From Symsagittifera roscoffensis (Eukaryota; Xenacoelomorpha; Acoela; Convolutidae), in assembly GCF_963678635.1 (NCBI RefSeq), contig NC_087064.1, positions 5,118,411 to 5,182,410 of the forward strand: a stretch of DNA of 64,000 nt, written 5' to 3'. Of the stretch, positions 24,087-36,108 are shown in pieces. Under the pieces are notes generated by a model. The model ran no database searches. It was not told the DNA's origin and saw nothing but the letters and a program-made list of their open reading frames with translations. How positions within the stretch are numbered: the stretch's first letter is position 1; each line of letters opens with the position of its first letter. The position numbers and the translations under genes are program-made.

Positions 24087-24150
24087 GGAAAGGACGAACA
24101 TACGAGCCCTACAGCTCATCGTGGCGAACCGCTGTGCCCCCGGTTAAGAA
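24087..24150 (-). repeat. Short conserved dispersed block, copy 1
   Basis: TTCACGAGGGAAAGGACGAAC, then CCCTACAGCTCATCGTGGCG. The same block occurs at 26228-26281. The tips CACGA/TCGTG can pair. It may be a conserved SINE domain. Confidence 0.5.
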
Positions 24151-24222
24151 CTACTTGCATTTTTTTGGTTTTTTTCTGGGCTGGGTAAAATTGCCTCTCC
24201 CTCAAGCAACGAGCAAAATAAA

Positions 24223-24726
24223 ACAAGCAGGACTGCTCGTATCAGGGCGAAGCCCTGAATGCCCAGACTGCCTTCTAAATAAAAAAAATTGATGAAAGTT
24301 TCAAAAAACAATTTGAAATTTTTTTTCAGATTTTGCTTTTGCGATAATCATCCCCCGGCACGCTATGTCAAGTATAAAGTAAAACAATTGGCCTTTAAGC
24401 AAGTCTTAAAAAGATCAAATAGCATGCCTCAATTCAATTTGGAAAGATTTCTAGAACGGTTTAAATCTACGCTTACCTGTTAAACTTAAAATGTATCGCG
24501 CGTGAACTATCCCAAATTCGCCGAATTGGCAATTTTTAAGCCCTTATAGCTTTACGAAAAATGATCGCAGGTGAAATATCTTTTTAAATTTCAGCTCACG
24601 ACAACAAAGCCTTTTGGCTGATATAAAAAATTTTGTCAAACAAGGCTAGTTAAAAACCGAAACTTGTCAGGAGAAAAAAACCACACCGAGAACAATTATT
24701 CCGCCACTTTCCTAGAAAGTCGGAAC
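24223..24726 (-). mobile_element. Helentron-like copy, near full length
   Basis: GGACTGCTCGTATCAGGGCG with a perfect hairpin CAGGGCGAAGCCCTG, then the body and CTAGAAAGTCGGAAC at the other end. Confidence 0.82.
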
Positions 24727-25670
24727 ATAAAAAGATCGAAGAAAATAGAAGAAGAACAGAAAACAGCAAATAACCCAAATAGTTCGCCCACTTTCATATT
24801 CACAGGAAATAATGCTCAAAAATCTAGAAAAAAAGGATGTTTTCTCCTTGGATTAAAACAGAGCCGGAAGTTTCTGCCATTGTAGTCTTCTGAATTACCG
24901 GCTGCTGTCACGCATTAATTGCGGAAGTTGGATTAGAAGTGTTTTTGGGAAGTTACATTTCTTTCATCACATTTTTAACGACCTTGTTTTACCTTTATTT
25001 TAAATCCTTGGACCGGATACAAGAACTATGCTTGGTCAGTTTTTACAGCTCGGGCCAGTGAACCCAGAAAAAACATATAAAGTGATGAAAATATACCTCG
25101 ATTGTGAACGCTTGTCTAATCAGTCCATTTGGAGATTAGATATTTCTATTTTCCATTAGATAAATGATACCGTTAAAGTTTTCGTTCACCTCGCTCGAGC
25201 AAATACAAAAGCAGTTTTATTAAACTCGATAAATTTTGCTCCGACTTAAATATTTTGGGTCAAGTTAGCATCCTACCCCAAAATTTTAGGGCGATGATGT
25301 CACTTTGGTTTTTAGAAAAGATGAAACAATCCGGGATATTTGGTTGATATCGTCGAGAGTGGAACCTAAAGTTGATGCAAAATAATTCCGTTTTTGCTTT
25401 CTGCGTCAGCGGAGAATTCTTAAACGGTTTATAGAAATTTAAAAAAAACTTGGACAAAATTTGAAACATTTTTTTGTAAGAAAAACTCCTATCTCACAAT
25501 TTTCTTTAAGTTCTTTTAACTAGCTTGTAATATTCTGGAGATTCTTTGAAAAATTGTAAAATAACGATCTTTAGACAACCCGAGTTTTGTGTCGAAAAAG
25601 TTTATGTTACAAATTACTTGTTGGCGGATTTCATGGAACTGATCAATACGCATTTTGAAACATGTTTATA

Positions 25671-25991
25671 CAGGGACAGATCTAGAATTTTCTCGAGGGG
25701 GGAGGGGGTGGATTTTCAAAAAGACCCTGTTTGGCCAAATTTTCTGCACCGCAGGCAAAGTTTTGGAAACACAGACCAAAAGGCGCTTTTGGGCTCTTTT
25801 TGGAAAATTTTAAACGAAAAGGCGTTTTTTCGACGTGCGCTCCCTCTTCAAATGTAGGATATTTTGGTGCCTTTAGAAAAATTTTAGGGTCCGTCAGCCA
25901 AAAATGGATATCGCAAAACAGTACAAAGGGGGTCGAATTCCTGAGAAGAAGGGGTGGCGTCCGCACCCCCATCCCCCTAAATCCGCCCCTG
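25671..25991 (-). mobile_element. hAT-like MITE with 8-bp target duplication
   Basis: CAGGGACAGATCTAG at the left and TAAATCCGCCCCTG at the right are inverted termini. TGTTTATA (25663-25670) and TGTTTCTA (25992-25999) flank it and match at 7 of 8 positions, the duplication length expected for hAT elements. The interior has no transposase frame. Confidence 0.8.
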
Positions 25992-26225
25992 TGTTTCTAA
26001 ATTTTTCTCTGGTCTCCAGTGACCGACTCACACCAATTCGGTGCGCTTAACCAGTGCACAGTTTGGTCTCTTCGAGTAGTTTTGGAAAATAAGTTGCCGC
26101 ATAAAAGTTCTGGTAAAACTCCAAGCAACTTTTGTTCTGATCACTTTTCATCCCAGTCTAAGAACACTGCTTTTAAATCTTCCAATTTTGATCATTTTGT
26201 CAAGCAGGGTTTATATGTTTAAGAT

Positions 26226-26281
26226 CATTTATCCACGGGGGAAAGGACCAACACAAGACCTGTACAGCTCATCACGGCGAT
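26226..26281 (-). repeat. Short conserved dispersed block, copy 2
   Basis: ATCCACGGGGGAAAGGACCAA followed by CCTGTACAGCTCATCACGGC. Aligns with 24087-24150 without gaps over most of its length, while the flanks differ. Confidence 0.5.
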
Positions 26282-27319
26282 CAAATATTGATCAAACATT
26301 GTTGAAAAAGGCAGCTAAAATCGACTCAAAAAATATTGTTTGAATTTGGTTCAATTCATTTAAGAAATGAATTCAAATGGTGCTTGGAGATTAAACCCGA
26401 ACGCCACAAATTCACCACGCCATGTAATCCCTTACATCTACGCTCTTTATTCAAAAGTATTTTTAAAAAATTGTTTAATAATACTCGAAGTTCTAAGAAT
26501 AGAGGTAGCGAGCTTTGTTGCTACTCTGTAATGCGAAGAATTTAGGATTAATCCCGACTTAAAATTTTGCACATCTAGACTCGAAATGAATTAACCTTTT
26601 TTGATGAAGAAAATTGATTTGAGCCTCAAGATACATTCTATTGATTTTGCAGAACAGGCGGGAGAAAAAAAAAGCAAGATTATGCTGGAAACTTCAAGAC
26701 TTATTTCAAAAATATCTTGAAGTTGAGGAGAATATACATTTCCTTCTTTCCGCTTTTGTAAAATTGGCTAATTTCTCCTAGGTGAAAAGTTAGAGTATGC
26801 TTAGCCGCAGTGTTATTACTCATTACTTAGGTGGCAGATTGTATAATTTTCAGAGAGCCTGAGTGAAAATTACGATCCTAAAAAAAATATATTCTACAAT
26901 GCTAATATTGCAATTATATTGCGAATAAAATTGGAAATCATTCAATTTCATCATAATAATTAACAAAAGTTAAAAAATAAATTATTTTTTTCAACCATTT
27001 TTTTAAACTATACTCAAGTATAACTCAAACAGCAATACAACTACCCAACTCTTTTTTCAACTACATCAAACAACAAACAACGATATAAAATGTTCATTCC
27101 AAATTTGCAAGTTAAAAAAAATAGACGTTTGTCTAGGAAAAAATCACTAAAATTTGTCGCCTGCGGCAAAAACTTCAACTGAGACAAAAGTATTCCATGG
27201 ACATACAATTTGTTATATAACAAATTGGTTATATAAGATTGTCTTGTTTGAATAACATATGACTAGCATGTATAGCTAATGACACTAGAGTGATAAGTTT
27301 GTTTTTCTAAATTTTGAAA
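26282..27319. other. Intronic, no gene
   Basis: AT-rich sequence without recognisable repeats. Confidence 0.5.
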
Positions 27320-28300
27320 AGCAGACAAGGGAAAAAATTTTTTGCAAGACATCATTAGAAAAAATTGCTTGCTCCCTGTAGAAAATATCACTCAAGCGAA
27401 CAGTTATTATTGTTGATAAGATTAGTTAATCATTGTTTTCTTTTGTTGCCTTTTTCAAAAAGCTATAGTTTTTCATCTGCTCCATTTTTCAAAAGATGTC
27501 TCCCTGCAGCCTTGCGTAAAAAAGTATTGAACGCAATACCTATTTTCTCTTCAAAAAATTATGTCTCTTAGCTATTAAAATTAACGCTAATAGCAGTATC
27601 ATGTGATTTTAGGTTGAAAATCTTGCGGGCCACCAATTTTTCATTTGTGAAAGTCAGACACACGATTTGTTTTCCGAGACATCATTACAACAAATGAACG
27701 GCCTCTAGAGATCTTCTAAATGTTAAATTTCTCAACAAAGTGAAGAGTTTTGTGCTTATTGTTTTAATGAATGGCTTTTTCAGAATATATATATTTTAAC
27801 AATTCTGTTTTTAATAAGATGTTACCTTGTAGCCTCTCGGAAATAATATTGAATGATGGAACACCTTACCTTTTTTCTTCAAAAAAATTTATGTCTTTTG
27901 GTTATTAAACTTAACAAAAATAGCCGTATCAAGGTATTCAAGATTGAAAATTTTTTCGGGCCACCCATTTTTTTTTATTTGGAATAGTCAGACAAGAGAA
28001 TAATGATTTCCTTTCGAGGCATCATTAGAATAAATCAACTGCTCTTGGTGATCCTTCGGGGTTCAACTTTTTAACAACGCGAACAATTGTGCTAATTATT
28101 TTGTTTCGCAATATTTTCAAAAAGCTATATATTTTTCATCTGCTCTGTTTTTCAAAAAATGTCTCCTTGCAGACTCGCGGAAAAAATTTTTAGGTTCAAA
28201 ACCTAACTATTTTTCAAATTTATGTCTTTTAGTTATTTAACTCAACGACAATAGCTTTATAATGTAACATTTAGATTGATAATTTTGGCTGGCCTCTTTT
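27320..28300. repeat. ~335-bp tandem repeat, three units
   Basis: GACATCATTA (27348), GACATCATTA (27678) and GGCATCATTA (28018) mark units sharing CATCTGCTC, AGATGTCTCC(C/T)TGCAG, TTATGTCTTTTAGTTATT and GGGCCACC. Diverged copies inside the GPCR intron. Confidence 0.82.
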
Positions 28301-28698
28301 TTCCCTTAAATTCAAAAAATATGAGGCAAAAAGTTAAATTGAACAACTGTTATTGGTATGTCTGGAAAAAAAGGTCTTACGTGTTCAAAACTGTTTTTAA
28401 AATTAATTTTTTTTTCAGCTTGAATCAACTTTTTTTTTCAATTCAAGTGCAATTGAAGTAAAGAAAACTTTTCAAACAAATATAAATTTGTCGAGGACTT
28501 AAAATTGCTCTTGCTGCAGAACTATTTGTGCCATAAGAGCTTTGCTTTGATTGAGCTTGTAGGTATTTGAAATTTTCATCAAATCATAAAAAACTATACC
28601 TTATACGAAACGCATTAAATACAGCGACAAAGTCCAAAATAAAACTTTTCATTGCTTTTTTTTAACTGTGCACATTCATAAAAAAAACTGAAATTATT

Positions 28699-28772
28699 GT
28701 TCCGACTTTCGAACAAGGTGACGGAAAATTTTTTAATTTTTGATTTTTTAACTTGCCATTTCTGATAAAACG
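28699..28772 (+). mobile_element. Helentron-like 5' fragment
   Basis: GTTCCGACTTTCGAACAAGGT followed by GACTTTTTAAC-like sequence, broken off just before a hAT-like MITE end at 28783-28815 (CCTCGAGAAAATCCTAGATCC). Confidence 0.65.
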
Positions 28773-28872
28773 AGAAACGAGAAGCTACTTCCCTCGAGAA
28801 AATCCTAGATCCATAGTTGTGCTTTTGTAACCAATGTTACACAGAGAATAGAATTAAAAGTTTTTTAAAAAA

Positions 28873-29335
28873 AGGTCGTATCAAGTCATAACCCTGAAAG
28901 TTTTGACTGTCTTTTGAGGTCAATCGAGCAGTGGAGCATTTCACTCTCAAAAAAAACCACCCTCCATGCGCTATGTTAATTTCAAACTGATACACTTTGC
29001 ATCCAGCAAAGTTATAAATAGACCAACCAGCATGCCCCAATAAAATTTGGAATTATTTTTAAGACGAAATAAAACTAGTCTTTATCACTCGTTAAAACTG
29101 CCAAATTGGCCAATTTTGCATTTTTAACTCCCCAGATCTTTCAGAAAAAAAATCACAAGGTGAAACATCTTTTAGAAACTGAGCTCAAGACAAAAATTTA
29201 AAAAAAATTCAAAAAATTCACATGATATAAAAAAAATCCGTCAAAAGTGGCTAGTTAAAAAGTCGAAATTTGTCTGAACAAAAAAACCCACCCCGAGCAC
29301 AAACATTCCGTTACTTTCGTTACGATAGTCGGAAC
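28873..29335 (-). mobile_element. Helentron-like copy
   Basis: GGTCGTATCAAGTCATAACC at the hairpin end (hairpin decayed), CCCCGAGCACAAACATTCCG and GTTACGATAGTCGGAAC at the 5' tip. Confidence 0.78.
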
Positions 29336-30155
29336 AATAAATGATTAACTAATCAAAATCAGCTGCTGAAATGGAAGGCAATGCTTTTTGTAAGATGAAC
29401 TTCTTCTTTTATGTTGAAAACATTTCCACGAAGAAGAATTCGACAATAACTGATGTATTTGATGCAAGTAAGACTCTAACTTATATGGATGACATCACTT
29501 TTTAAAAAGTACATTAAACTACAAGTACTAGAAATTCATACAATAAACTAGACATTTTACCTTTAGGGGAAACTTCTTTTTCACCGAATTCTCTTTTTCC
29601 TGAATTTGATTGACAGCAGGTTTATTAGCATATTTGAGTCTCCATGCCGCAATTTTTTGGGTTGTGAAAATACGTAAATTTGTAAAATGCGGCTGCAAAT
29701 CATGAAAAGCAAAGAAAGAACAAAAAATCCCTCATATTATTTGAGTACTATGGAATTTCATACAATTTGTCAAATAAAAGACGCTCGTCAAATTAATTCT
29801 GTCGATAGGAATTTATCAGCTTCATTTCAGATAAATTAATTGTTCAAATCAAATTATTCTTGTAAATGGAAGTAAACAGCCTTACTCTAGCTTGAATTTC
29901 AGCTGAGGTATATTATTCTACTAGATCAAAATTTGCTCAAGTTTTTTCAGCTAAAACTTCATTTAGCTGAGTACTAGAACAGGTACACAAAAAAGTTTGT
30001 CTTGCGATTTTATACAATCATTGGTATTGTGATTCTTATAACTCATAATACAAATATGATAGGTGTGATTGATCGCAAAAAATAAGTCTCAGTGCAAGTT
30101 TCAGTTTTCGATAATTTGATTCGAAGTTTAGTTTTTTGATGTTTAGATACTTTTT
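29336..30155. other. Intronic, no gene
   Basis: Between two Helentron-like copies of opposite orientation; nothing recognised. Confidence 0.5.
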
Positions 30156-30644
30156 GTTCCGACTTTCGGTACGAAAGTAACGGAATATTTGTGCTCGGGT
30201 GGGTTTTTTTTTCTTCAGACAAATTTCGACTTTTTAACTAGCCATTTTTGACGGAATTTTTTTATATCATTCAAAAGCTATTGTTGTCCTGAGCTTAAAT
30301 TTGAAAAGATATTTCACCTGTGATCGTTTTTCGTAAAGTTATGAGGATTTAAAGATTGCCATTTTGGCCATTTTGACCAATTTGGGACAATTAACGCACG
30401 ATATAATTCGCGCTATTAACGCGTAAGCGGAGATTTAATCCGTCTGATAAATCGTTCCAAATTGGTTGAACGAAGCTTATTTGCCATAATTGATTTGTTA
30501 AGGAACTAATCTCTCTTTTTATATGGCGTGTGGGCGAATGATTTTCATTAAAAAAATTAAAAATTTTAGAAAAAAACTGCTGCTCAATAAACCTTAAAAG
30601 GCAGTCGGAACATTCAGGGCTTCGCCCTGATACGAGCAGTCTTG
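30156..30644 (+). mobile_element. Helentron-like non-autonomous element, best copy
   Basis: Reference copy of the dominant family (489 bp). It starts GTTCCGACTTTCG after a T-run; AGTCGGAAC at 30603-30611 is the inverted partner of GTTCCGACT at 30156-30164; CAGGGCTTCGCCCTG at 30615-30629 forms a 6-bp hairpin with a TTC loop; then ATACGAGCAGTCTTG and another T-run. An inverted repeat at one tip and subterminal at the other, a hairpin after it and T|T flanks match the layout published for Helentron/Helitron2 non-autonomous elements. There is no Rep/helicase frame. The superfamily is inference; the repeat itself is certain. Confidence 0.8.
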
Positions 30645-31125
30645 TTTCATTTTCAGATCACTTTAAATTTTTCGATTAACAGATTTTACAACTTTAAACA
30701 AGTCGAAGAGTATCAAAACTTTGAGCTCAAATCGGTCAAAATAATTGAAGGTTTGAAATGCAATTTTGGCCTATTTAGTGCATTTAATCTGTCAATTTTT
30801 TTTTTCAACGCGTAGCAAATGTGTCGAATCAATCGGGATCAGATTTCGACCTAATTTGAATTTGAGCAAAATACTTGACTTAAATAATGCGTTAGGAGTA
30901 GTATTCATCACTTCGTTCTTTACATCAGTGAAATATGCTCAAAAAATTATCATGTTTTCAGTTTCGAAAGTTCATAATTAGTTGAAAGCACAAATTGAAC
31001 TGAGTACCTTAAAAAACAAGCTGAGCACTGAAGTCATCGTCGTGATATGAGCAATTTTATGTGAGCAGCGAAGAAAACATGAACATGTATCATCCCATAG
31101 TGGAAAGAAAAAAAACTATTTCCTT

Positions 31126-31177
31126 GCGAGGCTGCTCGTATCAAGGCAACGCCCTGGTTGATCTGGCTGCTTTTCAA
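31126..31177 (-). mobile_element. Helentron-like terminal fragment
   Basis: GGCTGCTCGTATCAAGGCAA followed by CGCCCTGG: only the hairpin end is present. Confidence 0.55.
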
Positions 31178-31410
31178 ATGATATCGAATAATTAAAGGTA
31201 GAATATTTGAATAGTTTTGAAAAAATGAATGCGTATTTTAATTGGCAACTTAACCGTAATTAAAAAGAAATATTATTTGCTTATATTCAAACAAGGGGTA
31301 CTAGTTTACTTGTTTGGTGCCTCAAAAATGATGTGGTCCCTAATAATAATCGAGGTACATTATGTGGCTAATTCTAGCAGTAAGCATTTTTTCTCTATAT
31401 TGCTGTCGAA

Positions 31411-31560
31411 ACGACCTAGTTAGACTGGCGGGAACGAATCCGGTTACCAACCTCAAGGCGTAGTTTCAAATCCCATGCTGGCTCTTCGTTTAAGAAAATA
31501 GGCGGGATCAATCATCTAAACTAGTTTTGCCACGGAACCACTAAAGTAAGCTAGTACCCA
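31411..31560 (+). repeat. tRNA-derived SINE
   Basis: CCTAGTTAGACTGGCGGG as A-box region and GTAGTTTCAAATCCCATGC as B box sit at tRNA-like spacing; a unique-looking tail follows (GCGGGATCAATCATC, CCACTAAAGTAAGC). It lies directly before the hAT-like MITE at 31602. Confidence 0.45.
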
Positions 31561-31601
31561 AACTGGAAAGATCTTGACTGCTGAGTATTTGGCCTTGGCT
31601 T

Positions 31602-31978
31602 CAAGGGCGGATTTAGGGGGGAGGAGGGGGGCGGACGCCTTCTCTCTCAGGGATTCGACCACTTGTCAACCCAAAGGGTCCCCCCTTAGGTACTTTTTCA
31701 GAAATCCATTTTTGGCCGACCAACCCTAAAATTTTTCTAAAGGCGCCTTCGGCGCCAATATGTACTAACTTTGAGGGGGAGCGTGCGTCAAAAAAAACGC
31801 GATTTTTTGTCAACATTTATGACCTGTTTTTTCAAAAACTTGCTTACGGCTCAGAAAATTTGACCAAAACAACATCTTTTTACTGATTTAGGAGTGCTCG
31901 GAAAATAAATTTGGTCGACCCAAAAAAAATTTGAAAATCCGCCCCCCTCCTGGAGAAAAAACCCTAGATCCGCCCCTG
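31602..31978 (+). mobile_element. hAT-like MITE with 8-bp target duplication
   Basis: CAAGGGCGGATTTAG and CTAGATCCGCCCCTG are inverted termini. CTTGGCTT (31594-31601) and CATTGCTT (31979-31986) match at 6 of 8 positions. The interior has AGGGATTCGACC, AGAAATCCATTTTTGGCCG and TTTGGTCGACCC shared with the other copies. Confidence 0.78.
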
Positions 31979-32659
31979 CATTGCTTGAGAATTTGCGCTT
32001 AAGCTTTCGGTTTACAAAAAATTAAACGAAAAGCGCTTAAGTTTTTTAAAATTTTTTTGACGTTCCCAGAGTCGAAATTTTCAAAAAGGTAAGAAAATTT
32101 TTGCTATAGACTTTTTTGTTGCCAAAAACGTTCGACACAAAAAAGCCACCCAAGCGTTCATTTTGTTTTAGGGTTTTCGAAAATTGAACAATAAGTAACA
32201 AATGAAACCTAAAATTATCTCACAATTTCCGGATAAGGTTCAATTTGTCTGTACGGATGAAAAAATCATTGTTGAACCTGACTTTTTACCAATTGCTGGT
32301 AAAAATTACCTGAAAAAAAAATATAAATTACTCGACAAAAATTGTTGAACAAGGATTTACAAAGTTATTTAACTAAAAGTTGTCGAGAAAAACTCAGTAA
32401 AAGACAACAAAAAACTCTATATGTGATCGAAACAGTATTTTGTTTCTATCTAACTAGTAAAAGCGTCTATTCAATGTCATGTAGGTGGATCTGAACTTTG
32501 CTGGGTTCTGCTTGTGGTTTTTTGGATTTTTTTTGTGGTGAAAAACTCAACCTGGACTAATTTATGGACACAAACAATCAAGTTTTGCAGGCAATTTTAT
32601 AGCACGAAGTATATTTGAGCACATCAGAAACCAGTTTGCAACCAAAAAACGGATAAAAA

Positions 32660-32898
32660 AATTCGGATGGAAAAATTTTTTTTCCAAAAAACGGATGGAA
32701 AATTTCTTTTCCAAAAGTGCCAACAATTTGTTTTTATCCAATTTGAGATAATTTTCAAAAAAAATTCCGCTTGAAGAAATGATTTGCATACATTTATTTT
32801 CTATAAAAATTGCATGATAAGCGTTTTTTCCATAGATTCCATATATTATATTGCATGATAGACATTTTTCTTGTATGGAGGTCAACCGGGAAAATTTG
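32660..32898 (-). mobile_element. Fragment of the CGGGTTGAC-ended MITE
   Basis: Ends TTGTATGGAGGTCAACCGG, preceded by GCATGATAAGCGTTTTTTCC and GCATGATAGACATTTTTC, the family's internal repeat. The left terminus is missing. The 124-residue open frame across it is a by-product. Confidence 0.5.
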
Positions 32899-33398
32899 TT
32901 CGCTACGGGTAGGAAGCTGAGGTTTTTAAAGCTCAAATTATTGCAGTTCAGTTTGCAAATGGCTACGTGAGACAGTTGTTTGTCTCTTCAAGGTTAATTT
33001 TGATTGTCATTGGTTGTGAATGAATCGAATAGCATATCACATTCATGTCAGTAATTGTTCTGCGGAAATGATTAGGCTGACTTTTGTTATAAATAAAATT
33101 GGTCTAGATTATGACATCATTTTTTGCCGTAGAGTAGGCTCAATTTCCCCGCTTTTCTGGGAAGAATTAACTTGGTCACGGCTTTTTATTCATATTTTCT
33201 CTTCAATTTGTCTACATGGTATTTATCTTAAGAACCTTTTTTCCTGTCTGTTCCCCGTTTTATTTCACGTGATTTGCCAAAAATAGCATCGAACTTTCTC
33301 TTTGGAGCACGAAAAAAGGGTTATATATCAAGAGTGTTTTTGGGCATATATTAGAGATTTTATTAAGTTTCAAGAAAAGTAAAAGTGAAAAGGTAGAG

Positions 33399-33416
33399 CC
33401 CCCCCCCCCCCCCCCC
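33399..33416. repeat. Poly-C run (18 C)
   Basis: 18 C between AGAG and GTGG inside the GPCR intron. Confidence 0.9.
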
Positions 33417-34350
33417 GTGGTTGATCACGTGAAGAGAAGTTGATGGTAATAAAGTAGGAGGGAGGTGCCGGAAGATTACTTAATCCTCAAATTTGGAACT
33501 TAAACCTTCTTCTTTAACCTGCTTTATTGGTTCTTTTGTCAAACAGCATCAATCAACCGTGACAAATAGTAAATATGTTTAGCTTAATGGGAACAAAATT
33601 GCTTTGCGCATCTATTGCTTAATTTGTAGTAAATAACTAACGTGTTTTAGTTTATAAAACAGCCGATTTTGAACCAACCAATCTAGCTCCCCCTCCCCTA
33701 CGTTTCAAAGTTCAACGTCTTTAGTCTACTTTTTCTTGCGATTATCGCGTAATTTTTTGCTGTAAATTTAAACAAAAAATGTGTTCAGTAAAGATAATTA
33801 GTTCACCATGCAATCTTGTATTATAACAATTGTATGTGACAACGATGCATCTTTTCAAGTTTAAATTCAATGGTACGAGGAAGGAAGGGGTTTAAAAATA
33901 TGAAAAAGACCACAATGATTTAAAAATCAGTGGCGTGAGCATACATTTTTCATGAGGATGGTCAGTTTTTTGTTGAACTATTAGTTTTTCTTAAATAATA
34001 GTTTTTTTTCTGAAATAATAGTTTGTAAATATTTGTCCTGTGACTAGGAACTTTGAAGCTTAAAAAGTTTAACTGATACCATCAGTTTTATAATGGTTAT
34101 GTGAGAGCACAGCCACCAAAAGTAATTAAAATTATTTGCCAGCAAGAATCATTCCAGATGGAATTGAGGCAAGATAATTTTTTCATATAACCAATAAAAC
34201 CATCAAACAGCGAACAAAGTAAATTAAAACTGAGAATATTCAATTTAAAAGAAATATTCAATTTAAAAATCAACTAATTTTTTAAGTATCTTTCCCCAAC
34301 ATTAAAAAATTTGTTATTCTGTCCAAATCTTACTAATGAGATTCCTTGCT

Positions 34351-35280
34351 GTTTCGACTTTTGAACAAAGTGCGCAATATTTATGCTTTGGGGTGGATTG
34401 TTTTTCTGCACGGGTTGACAAAAATGCTTATCATACAATTTTCATATATGAAAAAAACGCTTATCATACTCGTTCATACAATTTCATAGAGTAAAAGTAA
34501 GTCTTTGAAAATAGCAAAATAAACATTTTTTTCAATACTATGAAGTTTTATAACAAGCATTTTTTCCATACTCTGGAATGAAAAATTGAGCTTTTTCTTC
34601 AGTCTTTTTATCCCCAAAATTGTATGAAAATAGCGGCATAATAAGTATTTTTTCCATACTATAAATTTGTATGATAAGCATTTTTTCCGACCGAAATTAA
34701 AATTATTGAATCGAAATTATTTAAAGTTACCCAGTTTTTTTTGGTGATTTTTGAAAACTTTTTTTCTATGACAAAATGATCATCTTATAACTTTCTTACA
34801 TGAAAATTGTATAACAAGCATTTTTTATCGAAAATTTTAAATCATTGTTTCAATGACCAGAAAGCTTCAAAAGAGGCAAATAGACCAAAAGTGTTGAATA
34901 AAATTTTTTAAAAACTTTTTAATTTTATATGATTTTTGTATGATAAGCATTTTTTCATTCGACTTCAAATATGAAACTATGATAAGCATTTTTCTTCTAT
35001 GGACGTCAACCCGGGTAAGAGTCAATTATCGACTTTTTAAGGAAATCTTTTCGACGGAGTGTTTTTAAATCATCTGGAAGATATTTTGTCTTTATCTGAA
35101 ACTTTAAAAAATGTTTTACCTGTGATCGTTTGTTTGTAAAGTTGTGTGAGTTTTAAAATTGCTTGTTTGGCCAATTTAGGATAATTAAAGCGCAATGTTT
35201 TGCTTTTTTATAAGACGGGTAAACGACGGATTTTGCGTTCCAATTTGAATCGAGGAAACTTACTTGGTCGTATTGTTAGG
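34351..35280 (+). mobile_element. Helentron-like copy split by a nested element
   Basis: Starts GTTTCGACTTTTGAAC; after GGGGTGGATTGTTTTTCTG the consensus breaks, resuming at about 35014 with ATTATCGACTTTTTAAGG and TTTACCTGTGATCGTTTG. The break is filled by the element at 34411-35013. Confidence 0.68.
34411..35013. mobile_element. MITE with CGGGTTGAC inverted termini, nested
   Basis: CGGGTTGAC (34411-34419) and GTCAACCCG (35005-35013) are exact inverted termini, continued inward by ATGCTTATCATAC / GTATGATAAGCAT-type sequence. Internally GTATGATAAGCATTTTTTCC-like units recur several times. Related ends occur at 2726 and 32895 with CTCCATA inside the terminus. The target duplication is unclear. 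Confidence 0.72.
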
Positions 35281-35348
35281 ATACATGACACTAATTACGC
35301 CGTTTTGTAGTTTGTATGTTATTTTACAGTTTCTTTTTCCATACAAAA

Positions 35349-35789
35349 TTCGACCTTTTGCCAATTTTGGCGCAGTTTTTTTATAGCATCTTAGAAGTAT
35401 TAATGCGTGGAGCTAAAATGTATAAAATAATTTCATTGTGATTATTTCTTTTTAAATTATGTGGTTTGATAATAGCTAATGTGGACAATTTGCGACAATT
35501 AACGCCCTTCACTTGGCGCTATTAACGCTAAAGCAGTGATTTAATCTGACTCAAAAATAGTTTCAAATTAAATTGAGGCAGATTTTTGTCCTAATTCTTA
35601 TGCAACTAGTGCAAAATCTATCATTTTTGGAAATTACATGATGTGTGGGGTGATTTAATGAAAATCTCATAAATTAAATGAAGTTTTTTTAATGATATTT
35701 TCAGAAAAAAAATCAAATTGAAAACTATTCCATAGATTTCATCGGGAAGCTGGTACAATTAGGGTTTTGCTCTGGTATTAGCAATCTTG
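35349..35789 (+). mobile_element. Helentron-like copy, diverged
   Basis: GACCTTTTGCCAATTTTGGCG, CAATTAACGCCCTTCACTTG, GGCGCTATTAACGC and the end GGTATTAGCAATCTTG before TT. It follows another copy in the same orientation. Confidence 0.65.
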
Positions 35790-36108
35790 TTAAATCTACT
35801 ATCAGAAATCGAATCGCGACTTGAAGGCTTTCAATACGAGCATCTTTTGAAGTGCCTAATTTGGCGGACAAAAGCCGCATAATGCAATACTTCCAATCCT
35901 AGTAGTGGTGGTTGAAACATTGAAAGTTTTTCAGAAAGCGTCTCAGTATTTGAACAAATACAAAACTGCAAATTTTGTCAAATAGGAAACCACTCTTAAC
36001 GCACACACAAAAACGCCTCCGAGAATTCACTTGAAAATTATCAATTGAGTGCTCATATCAAATATTAAAGGCAAACTAAATACCTCGAACAAGCAAAAAT
36101 ACACTTGA

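Larger units (their letters stand above)
31979..34350. other. Intronic, no gene
   Basis: Apart from the MITE fragment near 32660-32898 and the poly-C run, nothing recognised. An 88-codon frame at 33020-33286 is Cys/Ile-rich without motifs. Confidence 0.45.

Noticed and set aside
32562-32936. 124-residue minus-strand frame
   Set aside because: Phe/Lys/Asn-rich and overlapping a MITE fragment; no domain.
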